64,000 bases of DNA from Pseudomonadota bacterium (lineage in GTDB: Bacteria > Pseudomonadota > Gammaproteobacteria > Burkholderiales > Ferrovaceae): NCBI GenBank assembly GCA_021798835.1, contig JAJZBQ010000008.1, positions 1 through 64,000 on the forward strand, given 5' to 3'. Position numbers and translations under genes: made by a program. Of the stretch, positions 24,254 through 34,047 are shown piece by piece. The notes beneath the pieces were generated by a model. The model did no database searches. It was given only the letters and a program-made list of their open reading frames with translations, and was not told the DNA's origin. Position 1 is the first letter of the stretch. Every line of letters begins with the position of its first letter.

Positions 24254-26562
24254 GAAATAAAAAATTCGGATTGAAAAGTCGCTGGTGGTCCCCTGCTTTG
24301 ATTGGGTGGCTGGTTCTTTTGCCACATTTGGCGTTGGGGGGAGCGATGGTTGAACCTGCCCCCATGGCACAACCGGCCATGATGACGCTAAATTTTGTGA
24401 ATGCAGATCTGGAGGGAGTAGTCAAGGCCGTGGCAGATGCGGCGGGTGTGGTCATTCTCATCGATCCCCGTGTAAAAGGAACATTGAGTTTGGCTTCTGA
24501 CCGGCCAGTCACAGCACCCGAAGCGTTGGATCTTCTGGGAGCCAGTCTGCGTATGCAGGGTTTTGCCATGGTGCGTAGTGAGGGGATCTGGAGGGTAATT
24601 CCCGAAGCAGATGCCAAGGTACAAGGAGGAGGTGTCAGCAGTGATGAACGGGGCTTGGGTGGGCAACGGGGGGCTTTACCATCTGGTAGCCAGATAGAGA
24701 CTCGTGTATTCCATCTGCGCTATGAATCGGCCAATAGTCTGTTGCCGATTCTGCGTCCTCTGGTAGCCCCCAATAATCCTATCACTGCCTACCCTTCCAA
24801 CAATACTCTGGTGGTCACGGATTATGCTGAAAACCTCGGACGTTTGGCTCATTTGATCGATACACTGGATGTTCCCCAGGTAGGTGATGCAGAAGTTATC
24901 CCGCTGCATTACGCCTTGGCCATCGACCTGGCTCCGTTGATCAATCATCTGGGAGACCCAGGCAGTGGAGGGGATGCCAGTCTGAAGGCTCTGGTATTTG
25001 CTGAACCTCGTACCAACAGTCTGGTATTGCGCGCCCCCACGGCCACACGGGCACAACAGTTGCGGGATCTCATTCTGAAACTGGATGCTCCCACTGCTCA
25101 GTCAGGAAATATATGGGTGGTTCGTCTGCGCAATGCTGAGGCGATCAAATTGGCCAAAACGTTGCGCGGCATTGTGACGGCTGATGGTTCGACGACGAAT
25201 TCCAGTTCCGGTCCTGGAACGGGTGGTGGTTCGCTATCTTCGCTGGGCAGTCCGTTTGGGGGTGGGGGACTGGGAAGTAACAATAGTACTTCCTCATCTT
25301 CAGGAAGTACACCGGGAGGAACCTCTAATTCCGGCACTTCCTCCACGACCGGCGGTGGTTCGGTAGCAGGAGTGTCTTCATTGTCGGCGGGTGGGACATC
25401 CGGGGGCATTGCCAGCCAATCGGCGGGAGGAGCGGGGGGGGCTTTGCCGGCCGGGATGATTCAGGCAGATGTGGCGACCAATTCCCTTATTATCACTGCC
25501 AATGAGCGCGTTTATCGTAATTTGCGCGAGGTCATCGATCGTCTCGATGCGCGACGCCCACAGATCTATGTTGAGTCCATGATCGTTGAAGTGTCGAGCA
25601 ACAAGACGGAAGAGTTCGGAACACAGTTGCAGGCATTGATTGGCGGGGGATCGACACAGACTTTTGTCGGGACCAATTTCAATGCCAGCAATCCTGGTGC
25701 CAATATCGTGGCATTGGGGTCCCAGACCAGTAGTCTGCTCAATTTGGGAGCTGGGGCTACAGCCCCCTTGGTGACTCCTGCGGCGGGAAGCAATCTGGCG
25801 ATTCTGCATTCGTTCAATGGAGTGATGGGGATGGCGGGGTTGGTGCGCGCGGTGAGTCTGATCAGTGGGGTCAACGTGCTATCTACTCCCAATTTGCTGA
25901 CATTGGACAATGAACCTGCTCAGATTGTCATCGCTGAAAATGTTCCCCTGGTATCCGGGTCCTATGCCCAGACAGGATTGACGGGAACCATCAGTCCCTT
26001 TACCACGGTTGACCGGAAGGACATTGGCCTGATTCTGCGCATCAAACCTCAGATTTCGCAAGGGGGGTTGGTGAAATTGCAGATTTATGAGGAGTCTTCC
26101 GCCATCGATGCGGCCACACTCAATAACGTCAATGGGCCCAGTTACACCAAGCGTTCGGTGGATTCCAGCGTGTTGGTGCAGGATGGTCAGTTGATTGTGT
26201 TGGGGGGGTTGCTGTCCGATAACTATTCCGATTCCATGGAGAAAACCCCCTGGCTGGCCAATATCCCCTATCTAGGGGCATTATTTCGTTACGAAACCAA
26301 AACGCGGGTCAAGGACAACCTTATGTTGTTCCTGCGTCCTTATGTGATTCGCAATACTGAACAAAGCGATGCATTGACCAATGACCGCTATGGCTGGACG
26401 CAGAATATGCGTGATGAAGCGCCACGCAATGTTCAGTTATTGCCCAATGAAGTTCTTGATCCGTTGACTCCGGCACATGGGTCAGGTGCGCCTTTTGTGG
26501 ATCCAAGACAGGCATCTCCCGCGCCAACGGCCATTCCGTTGCCAGGAGCCGATGGGCATTGA
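24250..26562 (+). CDS. gspD: Type II secretion outer-membrane secretin
   Basis: A 770-residue secretin that forms the outer-membrane channel. A signal peptide (hydrophobic LIGWLVLLPHLALGG, about 17-31) precedes the N0 domain (LNFVNADLEGVVKAVADAAG), N1-N3 domains with TNSLVL and TNSLII motifs, and the C-terminal secretin barrel with VLSTPNLLTLDNEPAQI and VDSSVLVQDGQLIVLGGLL. A Ser/Gly-rich low-complexity segment (about residues 310-402) interrupts one N domain. The start is TTG at 24250, overlapping gspN as TTGA with GGAG eight bases upstream; no ATG fits the signal peptide. Confidence 0.93.
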   Translation: MRNKKFGLKSRWWSPALIGWLVLLPHLALGGAMVEPAPMAQPAMMTLNFVNADLEGVVKAVADAAGVVILIDPRVKGTLSLASDRPVTAPEALDLLGASLRMQGFAMVRSEGIWRVIPEADAKVQGGGVSSDERGLGGQRGALPSGSQIETRVFHLRYESANSLLPILRPLVAPNNPITAYPSNNTLVVTDYAENLGRLAHLIDTLDVPQVGDAEVIPLHYALAIDLAPLINHLGDPGSGGDASLKALVFAEPRTNSLVLRAPTATRAQQLRDLILKLDAPTAQSGNIWVVRLRNAEAIKLAKTLRGIVTADGSTTNSSSGPGTGGGSLSSLGSPFGGGGLGSNNSTSSSSGSTPGGTSNSGTSSTTGGGSVAGVSSLSAGGTSGGIASQSAGGAGGALPAGMIQADVATNSLIITANERVYRNLREVIDRLDARRPQIYVESMIVEVSSNKTEEFGTQLQALIGGGSTQTFVGTNFNASNPGANIVALGSQTSSLLNLGAGATAPLVTPAAGSNLAILHSFNGVMGMAGLVRAVSLISGVNVLSTPNLLTLDNEPAQIVIAENVPLVSGSYAQTGLTGTISPFTTVDRKDIGLILRIKPQISQGGLVKLQIYEESSAIDAATLNNVNGPSYTKRSVDSSVLVQDGQLIVLGGLLSDNYSDSMEKTPWLANIPYLGALFRYETKTRVKDNLMLFLRPYVIRNTEQSDALTNDRYGWTQNMRDEAPRNVQLLPNEVLDPLTPAHGSGAPFVDPRQASPAPTAIPLPGADGH

Positions 26563-27994
26563 TATGGCGCAGCGTACGGTTCCCACTCCTCTGGCTGCAC
26601 GTCTGCTTCCTTTTGCGTATGCTCGTGATCAGGGGGTTTTGGCAGTCGGACAGCAGGGTGGGGTCACTGAAATCTGGATGCATGCCGAGACAAATTGGTC
26701 GGGAGTTCAGGAAGTCGGGCGGCGCTATGGTGCGTTGTGTTGCCATGAACTGACGTTGCTTGAGTGGCGGCAAGCATGGGAGGAAATTTATCGTGCCAAC
26801 CAGAGCGAGGCTGCTCAGGTCGCTGGTGAGGTGGAGGATGAGGTAGATTTGTCGCGTCTGATGCAGGATTTGCCGGAACTGGAGGATTTGCTGGAATCTC
26901 AGGATGATGCACCGATCATTCGGATGTTGAATGCGTTGCTATCGCAGGCGACGCGCGAACGCGCTTCCGATATCCACATTGAGGCGGCGGAACGGGAATG
27001 TGTCGTTCGTTTTCGGGTAGACGGTACCTTGCGTGAAGTGGTGCAGATCAAAAGGGCTCTGCATGGTGCCCTCATCTCCCGTCTCAAGATCATGGCACAG
27101 TTGGATATTGCGGAAAAGCGTCTTCCTCAGGATGGACGTATTGCCCTCAAGGTGGCTGGGCGTGCCATTGATGTACGCGTTTCCACGCTGCCGACCGGTT
27201 ATGGCGAACGGGCGGTATTGCGCTTGCTGGAAAAAAATGTGGAACGTCTGGATTTGATGCGTCTTGGCATGGCAGAGGATACCCTGACTCGCTTCGATCA
27301 ACTGGTGCATCGTCCCCATGGTATCGTCCTGGTGACCGGTCCGACGGGTAGCGGTAAAAGTACCACGTTGTACGCAACGTTATTGCGTCTCGATCGGCAG
27401 ACGACCAATATCCTGACTGTTGAAGATCCTATCGAATATCACCTTGACGGCATTGGTCAGACTCCAGTCAACCCACGGATCGATCTGACTTTCGCTCGGG
27501 CTTTGCGTGCCATCTTGCGACAAGATCCAGATGTCATCATGATCGGTGAAATCCGTGATGCGGAAACTGCGCAGATCGCTGTGCAAGCGAGTTTGACGGG
27601 GCATCTGGTGCTGGCAACGTTACATACCAATGATGCGGCAAGTGCTGTGACACGTCTTGCCGATATGGGGGTTGAACCATTTCTTTTATCCAGTTCTTTG
27701 TTGGGAGTGCTGGCGCAGCGTTTGGTTCGTTGTACCTGCCCTGTTTGTCAGGGCTCGGGATGCGAGGCCTGTGGTGACAGCGGTTTTCAGGGACGTACGG
27801 GCGTTCATGAACTTCTGGTGGTATCCAGTACGATGCAATCGTTGATCCATCGTCAGGCTGCTGAAGCGGAATTGCGTGAATTGGCACGTCAGGAGGGCAT
27901 GCGTACCTTGCGCGAGGATGGGCGGCGCTGGGTTGATAGTGGAAAAACCAGTGAAGAAGAATGGTTGCGGGTGACCGGTGACGGCGGCGTATGA
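26552..27994 (+). CDS. gspE: Type II secretion ATPase E
   Basis: A 480-residue cytoplasmic hexameric ATPase that powers the pseudopilus. The N-terminal domain binds GspL; the C-terminal ATPase has Walker A GPTGSGKST, Asp box LTVEDPIEYHLDGIGQ, Walker B DPDVIMIGEIRDAETA and a His box TGHLVLATLHTND. The zinc-binding cysteines CTCPVCQGSGCEACG are present. ATG 26552 follows CCAGGAG closely and overlaps gspD by 11 bases; ATG 26564 just after the gspD stop is the alternative. It overlaps gspF by four bases. Confidence 0.95.
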   Translation: MGIDMAQRTVPTPLAARLLPFAYARDQGVLAVGQQGGVTEIWMHAETNWSGVQEVGRRYGALCCHELTLLEWRQAWEEIYRANQSEAAQVAGEVEDEVDLSRLMQDLPELEDLLESQDDAPIIRMLNALLSQATRERASDIHIEAAERECVVRFRVDGTLREVVQIKRALHGALISRLKIMAQLDIAEKRLPQDGRIALKVAGRAIDVRVSTLPTGYGERAVLRLLEKNVERLDLMRLGMAEDTLTRFDQLVHRPHGIVLVTGPTGSGKSTTLYATLLRLDRQTTNILTVEDPIEYHLDGIGQTPVNPRIDLTFARALRAILRQDPDVIMIGEIRDAETAQIAVQASLTGHLVLATLHTNDAASAVTRLADMGVEPFLLSSSLLGVLAQRLVRCTCPVCQGSGCEACGDSGFQGRTGVHELLVVSSTMQSLIHRQAAEAELRELARQEGMRTLREDGRRWVDSGKTSEEEWLRVTGDGGV

Positions 27995-29208
27995 CACAAT
28001 TCCTCTACCAAGCACGCGATGCAGTAGGAAATCTGGATAAAGGGACAATCGAGGCAGACTCGCCTCGTCAGGCGCGTCTTCAGTTAAGAGCCCGTGGTTT
28101 GGTGCCCGTATTGTTGCAGGTCGAGCGGGGGGGGAAGGCTCGTCGATGGATGGTGTCTGGTTGGCGTAAACGGCGTCTGGGGGCAGGTGAGCGGGTCCAG
28201 GTGACACGCCAACTGGCGGTATTGTTGGGTGGAGGAGTATCGCTGGATGAGGCACTGTCTGGGGTCGCTGCTGAAGCGGAGAAGGAGGCGGTACGCCGGG
28301 CATTGACTGAAGTGCGCCTGGAAGTGCTCTCGGGTTGCTCCTTGGCTCAGGCACTGGAACGATTTCCCGAGGATTTTCCGGCATTGTACCCGGCTCTCGT
28401 GGGAGCAGGTGAGCGTAGCGGTCGGCTGGCATGGGTCATGGAACGGTTGGCTGAATATGCCAGTCATCAGGATCACCTGCGTGGCAAGGTGTTGGGGGCG
28501 TTGGCTTATCCACTGGTTCTGATGGCTGTGGCAACCCTGATCGTTGGATTTCTCATGGGTTCTGTGGTGCCTCAGGTGGTCTCGGTATTTTCTAGTAACC
28601 ACCAGACATTGCCCTGGATAACCCGGGCATTGATTGGTTTGTCTGACGGGTTGCGCGATTGGGGATGGTTGTTGTTGCTGGTGCTGCTAATGGGGGGAGG
28701 GTGGGCCGGATTTCTGTTACGTCAGCCGCTTATTCGCTTGGCCTGGGATCGTCATTTGCTTGGTTGGCCTTTGGTGGGTCGCTTGGTGTTGGGTTATGAC
28801 ACAGAACGCTTATCCAGTACGTTGGCAATCCTGGTGGGAAGTGGAGTCCCCTTGTTGATGGCTTTACAAGGAGCCGCTCGGGCCGTACACAACCACGCGT
28901 TGCGGCGTTCTACTCTGGAAGCCCTGGAACGTGTGCGCGAAGGCAGTGGGTTGGCTCGTGCGCTGGAAGTAAATGGGGTGTTTCCGAGGATTCTGATCCA
29001 ACTGATACAGGCTGGGGAAAAAACCGGTCGGCTCGATGCGCTACTCGAACAAGCGGCGCTTCATGAGGCGCGACAGTTGGAACGACGTCTGATGCTGATG
29101 ATGACCTTGTTGGAGCCAGCGATGATTCTGTTGATGGGGATGGTGGTGGGGACGATTGTCCTGGCGATCCTGATGCCAATTATGGACTTGAACCAAATTG
29201 TCCAGTAA
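27991..29208 (+). CDS. gspF: Type II secretion inner-membrane platform protein F
   Basis: A 405-residue polytopic protein with two GspF domains: ERVQVTRQLAVLLGGGVSLDEAL in the first half and the related ERLSSTLAILVGSGVPLLMAL in the second, each followed by a membrane segment, plus a third helix near the C-terminus (LMGMVVGTIVLAILMPIMDL). It contacts GspE and drives pseudopilin assembly. ATG 27991 overlaps the gspE stop (ATGA). It is the last gene of the gsp block; no clear terminator lies in the 94 bases before ilvB. Confidence 0.95.
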   Translation: MTQFLYQARDAVGNLDKGTIEADSPRQARLQLRARGLVPVLLQVERGGKARRWMVSGWRKRRLGAGERVQVTRQLAVLLGGGVSLDEALSGVAAEAEKEAVRRALTEVRLEVLSGCSLAQALERFPEDFPALYPALVGAGERSGRLAWVMERLAEYASHQDHLRGKVLGALAYPLVLMAVATLIVGFLMGSVVPQVVSVFSSNHQTLPWITRALIGLSDGLRDWGWLLLLVLLMGGGWAGFLLRQPLIRLAWDRHLLGWPLVGRLVLGYDTERLSSTLAILVGSGVPLLMALQGAARAVHNHALRRSTLEALERVREGSGLARALEVNGVFPRILIQLIQAGEKTGRLDALLEQAALHEARQLERRLMLMMTLLEPAMILLMGMVVGTIVLAILMPIMDLNQIVQ

Positions 29209-29243
29209 CTCTAAGGATTTTCAAGAAAGGTGTAAATTATCCC

Positions 29244-29272
29244 TTGACCAAATGCGTGGTTCTCGATACCCT
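29244..29272 (+). promoter_or_regulatory. Candidate sigma-70 promoter of ilvB
   Basis: TTGACC (29244-29249), a 17-base spacer and TACCCT (29267-29272) stand upstream of ilvB; the start would be near 29279, giving a 24-base leader. Five of six -35 bases and four of six -10 bases match consensus. There is no room for a leader-peptide attenuator of the enterobacterial ilv type. Confidence 0.5.
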
Positions 29273-29302
29273 ACAAGGTTTCAGTTTTGAGCGGACAGAG
29301 TT

Positions 29303-31012
29303 ATGCAACTCAGTGGGGCAGAAATCACCATACGGTGTCTCGAAGAGGAAGGGGTCGAATATATTTTTGGCTATCCGGGCGGGGCAGTGCTGTTTATCTA
29401 CGATGCCCTGTTTCAGCAGGATAAGGTCAAGCACATTCTGGTACGTCATGAGCAAGCGGCATTGCATGCGGCTGATGCGTATGCCCGTGCTTCGGGACGA
29501 CCGGGGGTCGCACTGGTGACCAGTGGTCCCGGGGTTACCAATGCGGTGACCGGCATTGCCACGGCCTATATGGATTCGATTCCGATGGTAATCATTTCGG
29601 GACAGGTTCCAACAGCGGCGATTGGCTTGGATGCGTTTCAGGAAGTGGACACGGTGGGAATCACCCGTCCCTGCGTCAAGCATAACTTTCTGGTCAAGCG
29701 TATCGAGGACCTGGCCACTACCCTCAAAAAAGCCTTCTATGTTGCGACGACTGGACGGCCTGGCCCGGTACTGGTGGATATTCCCAAGGACGTATCACAA
29801 CAGATGGCTGAATTTGTCTATCCGGCGTCGATTGCCATGCGCTCTTATCAACCGGAAGTCAAGGCGGATCCTGTTCAGGTTCGAAATGCAGTTGAGGTGC
29901 TCCTGCAGGCGCGTCGCCCCATGGTGTATGCCGGGGGCGGGGTGGTTTTGGGAAATGCGGCGGAACCACTGCGTAAACTGGTACAGGCTCTGGGAGCCCC
30001 CTGTACGACGACGTTGATGGGTCTGGGGGCTTATCCTGGCAATGATCCGTTGTATGTGGGCATGCCAGGCATGCATGGAACATACGAAGCCAACCTGGGA
30101 ATGCAACACTGCGATGTGTTGTTGGCGGTGGGGGCTCGTTTTGATGATCGAGTGATCGGTAATCCCCAGCATTTCAGTGTTGAAGGGCGGCGTATTATCC
30201 ATATTGATATCGATCCTTCTTCCATATCCAAGCGGGTGCGCGTGGATATGCCCTTGGTGGGTGATGTGGGAGAGGTACTCGGGGCCATGCTGGCCCAATT
30301 GCAGATATCGCAGAAACGCCTGGATTCACAGGCATTGACGGCATGGTGGCAACAGATCGAGGAGTGGCGTGGTCGGCAATGTCTGCACTACGAGGGTAGT
30401 TCAACCATTATCAAGCCACAATTTGTGGTGGAGTCCCTGTATCAGGTTACGGGGGGGGAAGCCATTGTTACTTCAGATGTGGGGCAGCATCAAATGTGGG
30501 CGGCCCAGTATTATTTGTTCAACCGTCCTCGTCAGTGGCTCAATTCAGGGGGGCTGGGTACCATGGGTTTTGGTTTGCCGGCTGCCATGGGGGCACAACT
30601 GGCATTTCCAGATACGCCCGTGGCTTGTGTGACGGGCGAAGCCAGCATCCAGATGTGTATTCAGGAACTGTCCACATGCAAGCAGTATCATTTGCCGGTC
30701 AAAATCGTCAATCTAAACAATCGCTATCTGGGTATGGTGCGCCAATGGCAACAGATTCTTCATGGTAACCGCTATTCTGAGTCATACATGGATGCGTTGC
30801 CTGACTTTGTTAAATTGGCTGAGAGTTATGGGCATGTTGGGTTACGCATTGAACGGCCCGAGGATGTAGAGCCGGCGTTGCGCGAAGCATTTTCCTTGAA
30901 GAACCGGGTAGTGTTTCTCGATTTTCAGACTGACCCAACGGAAAATGTCTTTCCTATGGTTAAGGCAGGAAAAGGGCTTACCGAGATGTTGCTCGGGGCT
31001 GAAGATCTGTAA
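29303..31012 (+). CDS. ilvB: Acetolactate synthase, large (catalytic) subunit
   Basis: A 569-residue thiamin diphosphate enzyme that condenses two pyruvates, or pyruvate and 2-oxobutyrate, in valine, leucine and isoleucine synthesis. The catalytic glutamate is Glu50 in VRHEQAALHAADAYARA; SGPGVTNAVTGIATAYMDSIP and GFGLPAAMGAQLAFPD are standard. The ThDP/Mg motif begins TGEASIQM, where relatives usually have a glycine in place of this alanine, and ends LNNRYLGMVRQW. It is followed by ilvH after 16 bases. Confidence 0.96.
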   Translation: MQLSGAEITIRCLEEEGVEYIFGYPGGAVLFIYDALFQQDKVKHILVRHEQAALHAADAYARASGRPGVALVTSGPGVTNAVTGIATAYMDSIPMVIISGQVPTAAIGLDAFQEVDTVGITRPCVKHNFLVKRIEDLATTLKKAFYVATTGRPGPVLVDIPKDVSQQMAEFVYPASIAMRSYQPEVKADPVQVRNAVEVLLQARRPMVYAGGGVVLGNAAEPLRKLVQALGAPCTTTLMGLGAYPGNDPLYVGMPGMHGTYEANLGMQHCDVLLAVGARFDDRVIGNPQHFSVEGRRIIHIDIDPSSISKRVRVDMPLVGDVGEVLGAMLAQLQISQKRLDSQALTAWWQQIEEWRGRQCLHYEGSSTIIKPQFVVESLYQVTGGEAIVTSDVGQHQMWAAQYYLFNRPRQWLNSGGLGTMGFGLPAAMGAQLAFPDTPVACVTGEASIQMCIQELSTCKQYHLPVKIVNLNNRYLGMVRQWQQILHGNRYSESYMDALPDFVKLAESYGHVGLRIERPEDVEPALREAFSLKNRVVFLDFQTDPTENVFPMVKAGKGLTEMLLGAEDL

Positions 31013-31028
31013 TTGTTAAAGGAATACC

Positions 31029-31520
31029 ATGCGTCACATACTTTCACTTTTGCTGGAAAACGAAGCGGGCGCGTTGTCTCGGGTGGCTGGTCTATTTTCG
31101 GCACGTGGGTATAATATCGAGTCCTTGACTGTCGCTCCTACTGAAGATCCTACGTTGTCACGAATGACCATTGTTACCAATGGTTCGGATGAGATCATGG
31201 AACAGATTACCAAGCAGTTGAATAAACTGGTGGATGTCGTCAAGGTATTTGATCTGAATGAAGGACGTCACATAGAACGCGAGTTGATGCTGGTCAAGGT
31301 GCGTGCCGAGGCGGCGAGTCGTGAGGAGATCAAGCGCACGGTGGATATTTTCCGCGGACGGATTATTGATGTCACGGACAAGAGTTATACCATCGAATTG
31401 ACTGGACCTCGTGACAAACTCGATGCGTTTCTGGAGGCGTTGGTTCATTCCTGTATTCTTGAAACCGTGCGGACGGGAGCCTCGGGGATTGGTCGAGGTG
31501 AATGGACTTTGCGAGCTTGA
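31029..31520 (+). CDS. ilvH: Acetolactate synthase, small (regulatory) subunit
   Basis: A 163-residue regulatory subunit with an N-terminal ACT domain (HILSLLLENEAGALSRVAGL, GYNIESLTVAPTEDP) and a C-terminal domain with RGRIIDVT. It activates IlvB and gives feedback inhibition by valine. Length is typical. AAAGGA precedes the start. It sits between ilvB and ilvC, 40 bases before the latter. Confidence 0.96.
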   Translation: MRHILSLLLENEAGALSRVAGLFSARGYNIESLTVAPTEDPTLSRMTIVTNGSDEIMEQITKQLNKLVDVVKVFDLNEGRHIERELMLVKVRAEAASREEIKRTVDIFRGRIIDVTDKSYTIELTGPRDKLDAFLEALVHSCILETVRTGASGIGRGEWTLRA

Positions 31521-31530
31521 AACATTTTGA

Positions 31531-32577
<1,047 letters not shown>

Positions 32578-32579
32578 TC

Positions 32580-33224
32580 TTGAAAGCCAACTATCCCCAC
32601 CCCTTGATTGCCCGCGAGGGGTGGCCGTATTTGCTGGCAATGGTCCTTATTTCTTTGATGGTTCAGAAGATTTTTGGGTTTTATGGGGCGCTTCCGGCTT
32701 GGCTGGTGACTTTGTTTGTGTTGCAGTTTTTCAGGGATCCCCCGCGTCAAGTACCGACTGGGGAGCGTTTGATTCTGTCCCCGGCGGATGGACGTATTGT
32801 GGCGATTGCACCAGTATTGGATCCTTGGCAAAATCGTCCCTCTGTCAAAATCAGCGTTTTCATGAATGTCTTTAACGTGCATTCAAATCGTAGTCCGGTC
32901 AATGGTTGTGTGCGAGAGATTCACTATCATCCTGGGGCCTTTATCAATGCAGACCTTGACAAGGCATCCGAAGCCAATGAACGTAATGCGCTGGTGATCG
33001 ATACCCCCCATGGATCACTGACATCGGTTCAGGTGGCCGGGTTGATTGCACGTCGTATCCTGTGTTACGTTTCTCCTGAAGCGCAACTGAGGGCGGGACA
33101 GCGTTATGGTTTTATCCGTTTTGGTTCGCGTGTGGATGTGTATGTGCCACCGGAAACTCGTATTCATGTTGCCCTGGGCGATGTGGTCAAAGCGACGACA
33201 ACAGCATTAGCGGAATGGCAGTGA
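32580..33224 (+). CDS. psd: Phosphatidylserine decarboxylase (short type)
   Basis: A 214-residue proenzyme-type decarboxylase making phosphatidylethanolamine. A hydrophobic N-terminal hairpin ([26 protein letters not shown]) anchors it to the membrane; [26 protein letters not shown] and the self-cleavage region RFGSRVDVY with its serine follow. The short archaeal-like form is usual in betaproteobacteria next to pssA. The start is TTG at 32580 ([15 protein letters not shown]), because the only upstream in-frame starts lie inside ilvC. Confidence 0.9.
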   Translation: MKANYPHPLIAREGWPYLLAMVLISLMVQKIFGFYGALPAWLVTLFVLQFFRDPPRQVPTGERLILSPADGRIVAIAPVLDPWQNRPSVKISVFMNVFNVHSNRSPVNGCVREIHYHPGAFINADLDKASEANERNALVIDTPHGSLTSVQVAGLIARRILCYVSPEAQLRAGQRYGFIRFGSRVDVYVPPETRIHVALGDVVKATTTALAEWQ

Positions 33225-33237
33225 TCAGGAGAACGGG

Positions 33238-34047
33238 ATGACGGAAGTCGAAGAATCGTCAACAGATCGTTTTCACCAGCGGCGTGGCATTTACATACTG
33301 CCGAATCTTTTTACCACGGCATCCCTTTTTTCTGGTTTTTTTGCCATCGTGCAGGGGATGAATGGTCATTTTGAGTTGGCCGCTCAGGCCATATTCATTG
33401 CCATGGTGTTGGATGGACTGGATGGACGTGTCGCACGCTTGACTCACACGCAAAGTGCTTTTGGTGCCGAATATGACAGCCTCTCTGACATGGTTTCCTT
33501 TGGAGCTGCCCCTTCCCTGGTGATGTACGATTGGGCTCTGCGTGGGATGGGAAAATTGGGTTGGTTGGCGGCTTTTGTTTATTGTGCCGGTGCTGCGTTG
33601 CGGTTGGCACGATTCAATACCCAGTTGGCTGTGGCGGACAAGCGCTGGTTTACAGGTTTGCCAAGTCCTGCCGCTGCTGCCTTGCTGGCAGGCATGGTCT
33701 GGGTATTGCACTCGGACTACCAGTTTGAGGGAGCGCAGGTCGATGGACTGGCTTGGCTGATTACCCTGTTTGCAGGTCTGTCCATGGTATCCAATATTCG
33801 GTTTTACAGTTTCAAAGATCTCAATCTGCGCCGCAGTGTGCCGTTCTGGGCTGCGTTGCTGATTTTATTACTATTTGTTGTTTTGAGTCTTGATCAGTCG
33901 CGCGTGCTCTGGGGTTTCTTTTTGATTTATGGCATCTCGGGTTATGTCATGTGGGTGGTGCGTTTTTGGCAGCGCCGCGGGCAGCCTCGTCCTGTAGGGG
34001 CGACAGTTGTGGAGCCGGCCGATGATACTTCTGAACCAGAGCACTGA
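33238..34047 (+). CDS. pssA: CDP-diacylglycerol-serine O-phosphatidyltransferase
   Basis: A 269-residue membrane enzyme of the CDP-alcohol phosphatidyltransferase family. The catalytic motif DG-x2-AR-x8-G-x3-D-x3-D reads as DGLDGRVARL through GAEYDSLSDMVSFG (about 60-85). Around seven to eight hydrophobic helices follow. It makes phosphatidylserine, the substrate of psd directly upstream (13-base gap). Its 3' end overlaps the ggt start by 26 bases. Confidence 0.95.
   Translation: MTEVEESSTDRFHQRRGIYILPNLFTTASLFSGFFAIVQGMNGHFELAAQAIFIAMVLDGLDGRVARLTHTQSAFGAEYDSLSDMVSFGAAPSLVMYDWALRGMGKLGWLAAFVYCAGAALRLARFNTQLAVADKRWFTGLPSPAAAALLAGMVWVLHSDYQFEGAQVDGLAWLITLFAGLSMVSNIRFYSFKDLNLRRSVPFWAALLILLLFVVLSLDQSRVLWGFFLIYGISGYVMWVVRFWQRRGQPRPVGATVVEPADDTSEPEH

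Noticed and set aside
25180..25455. Tandem DNA repeat or CRISPR-like array in gspD
   Set aside because: The repetitiveness is at the level of Ser/Gly codons; no fixed repeat unit or spacer length exists. No CRISPR array was seen anywhere in the window.
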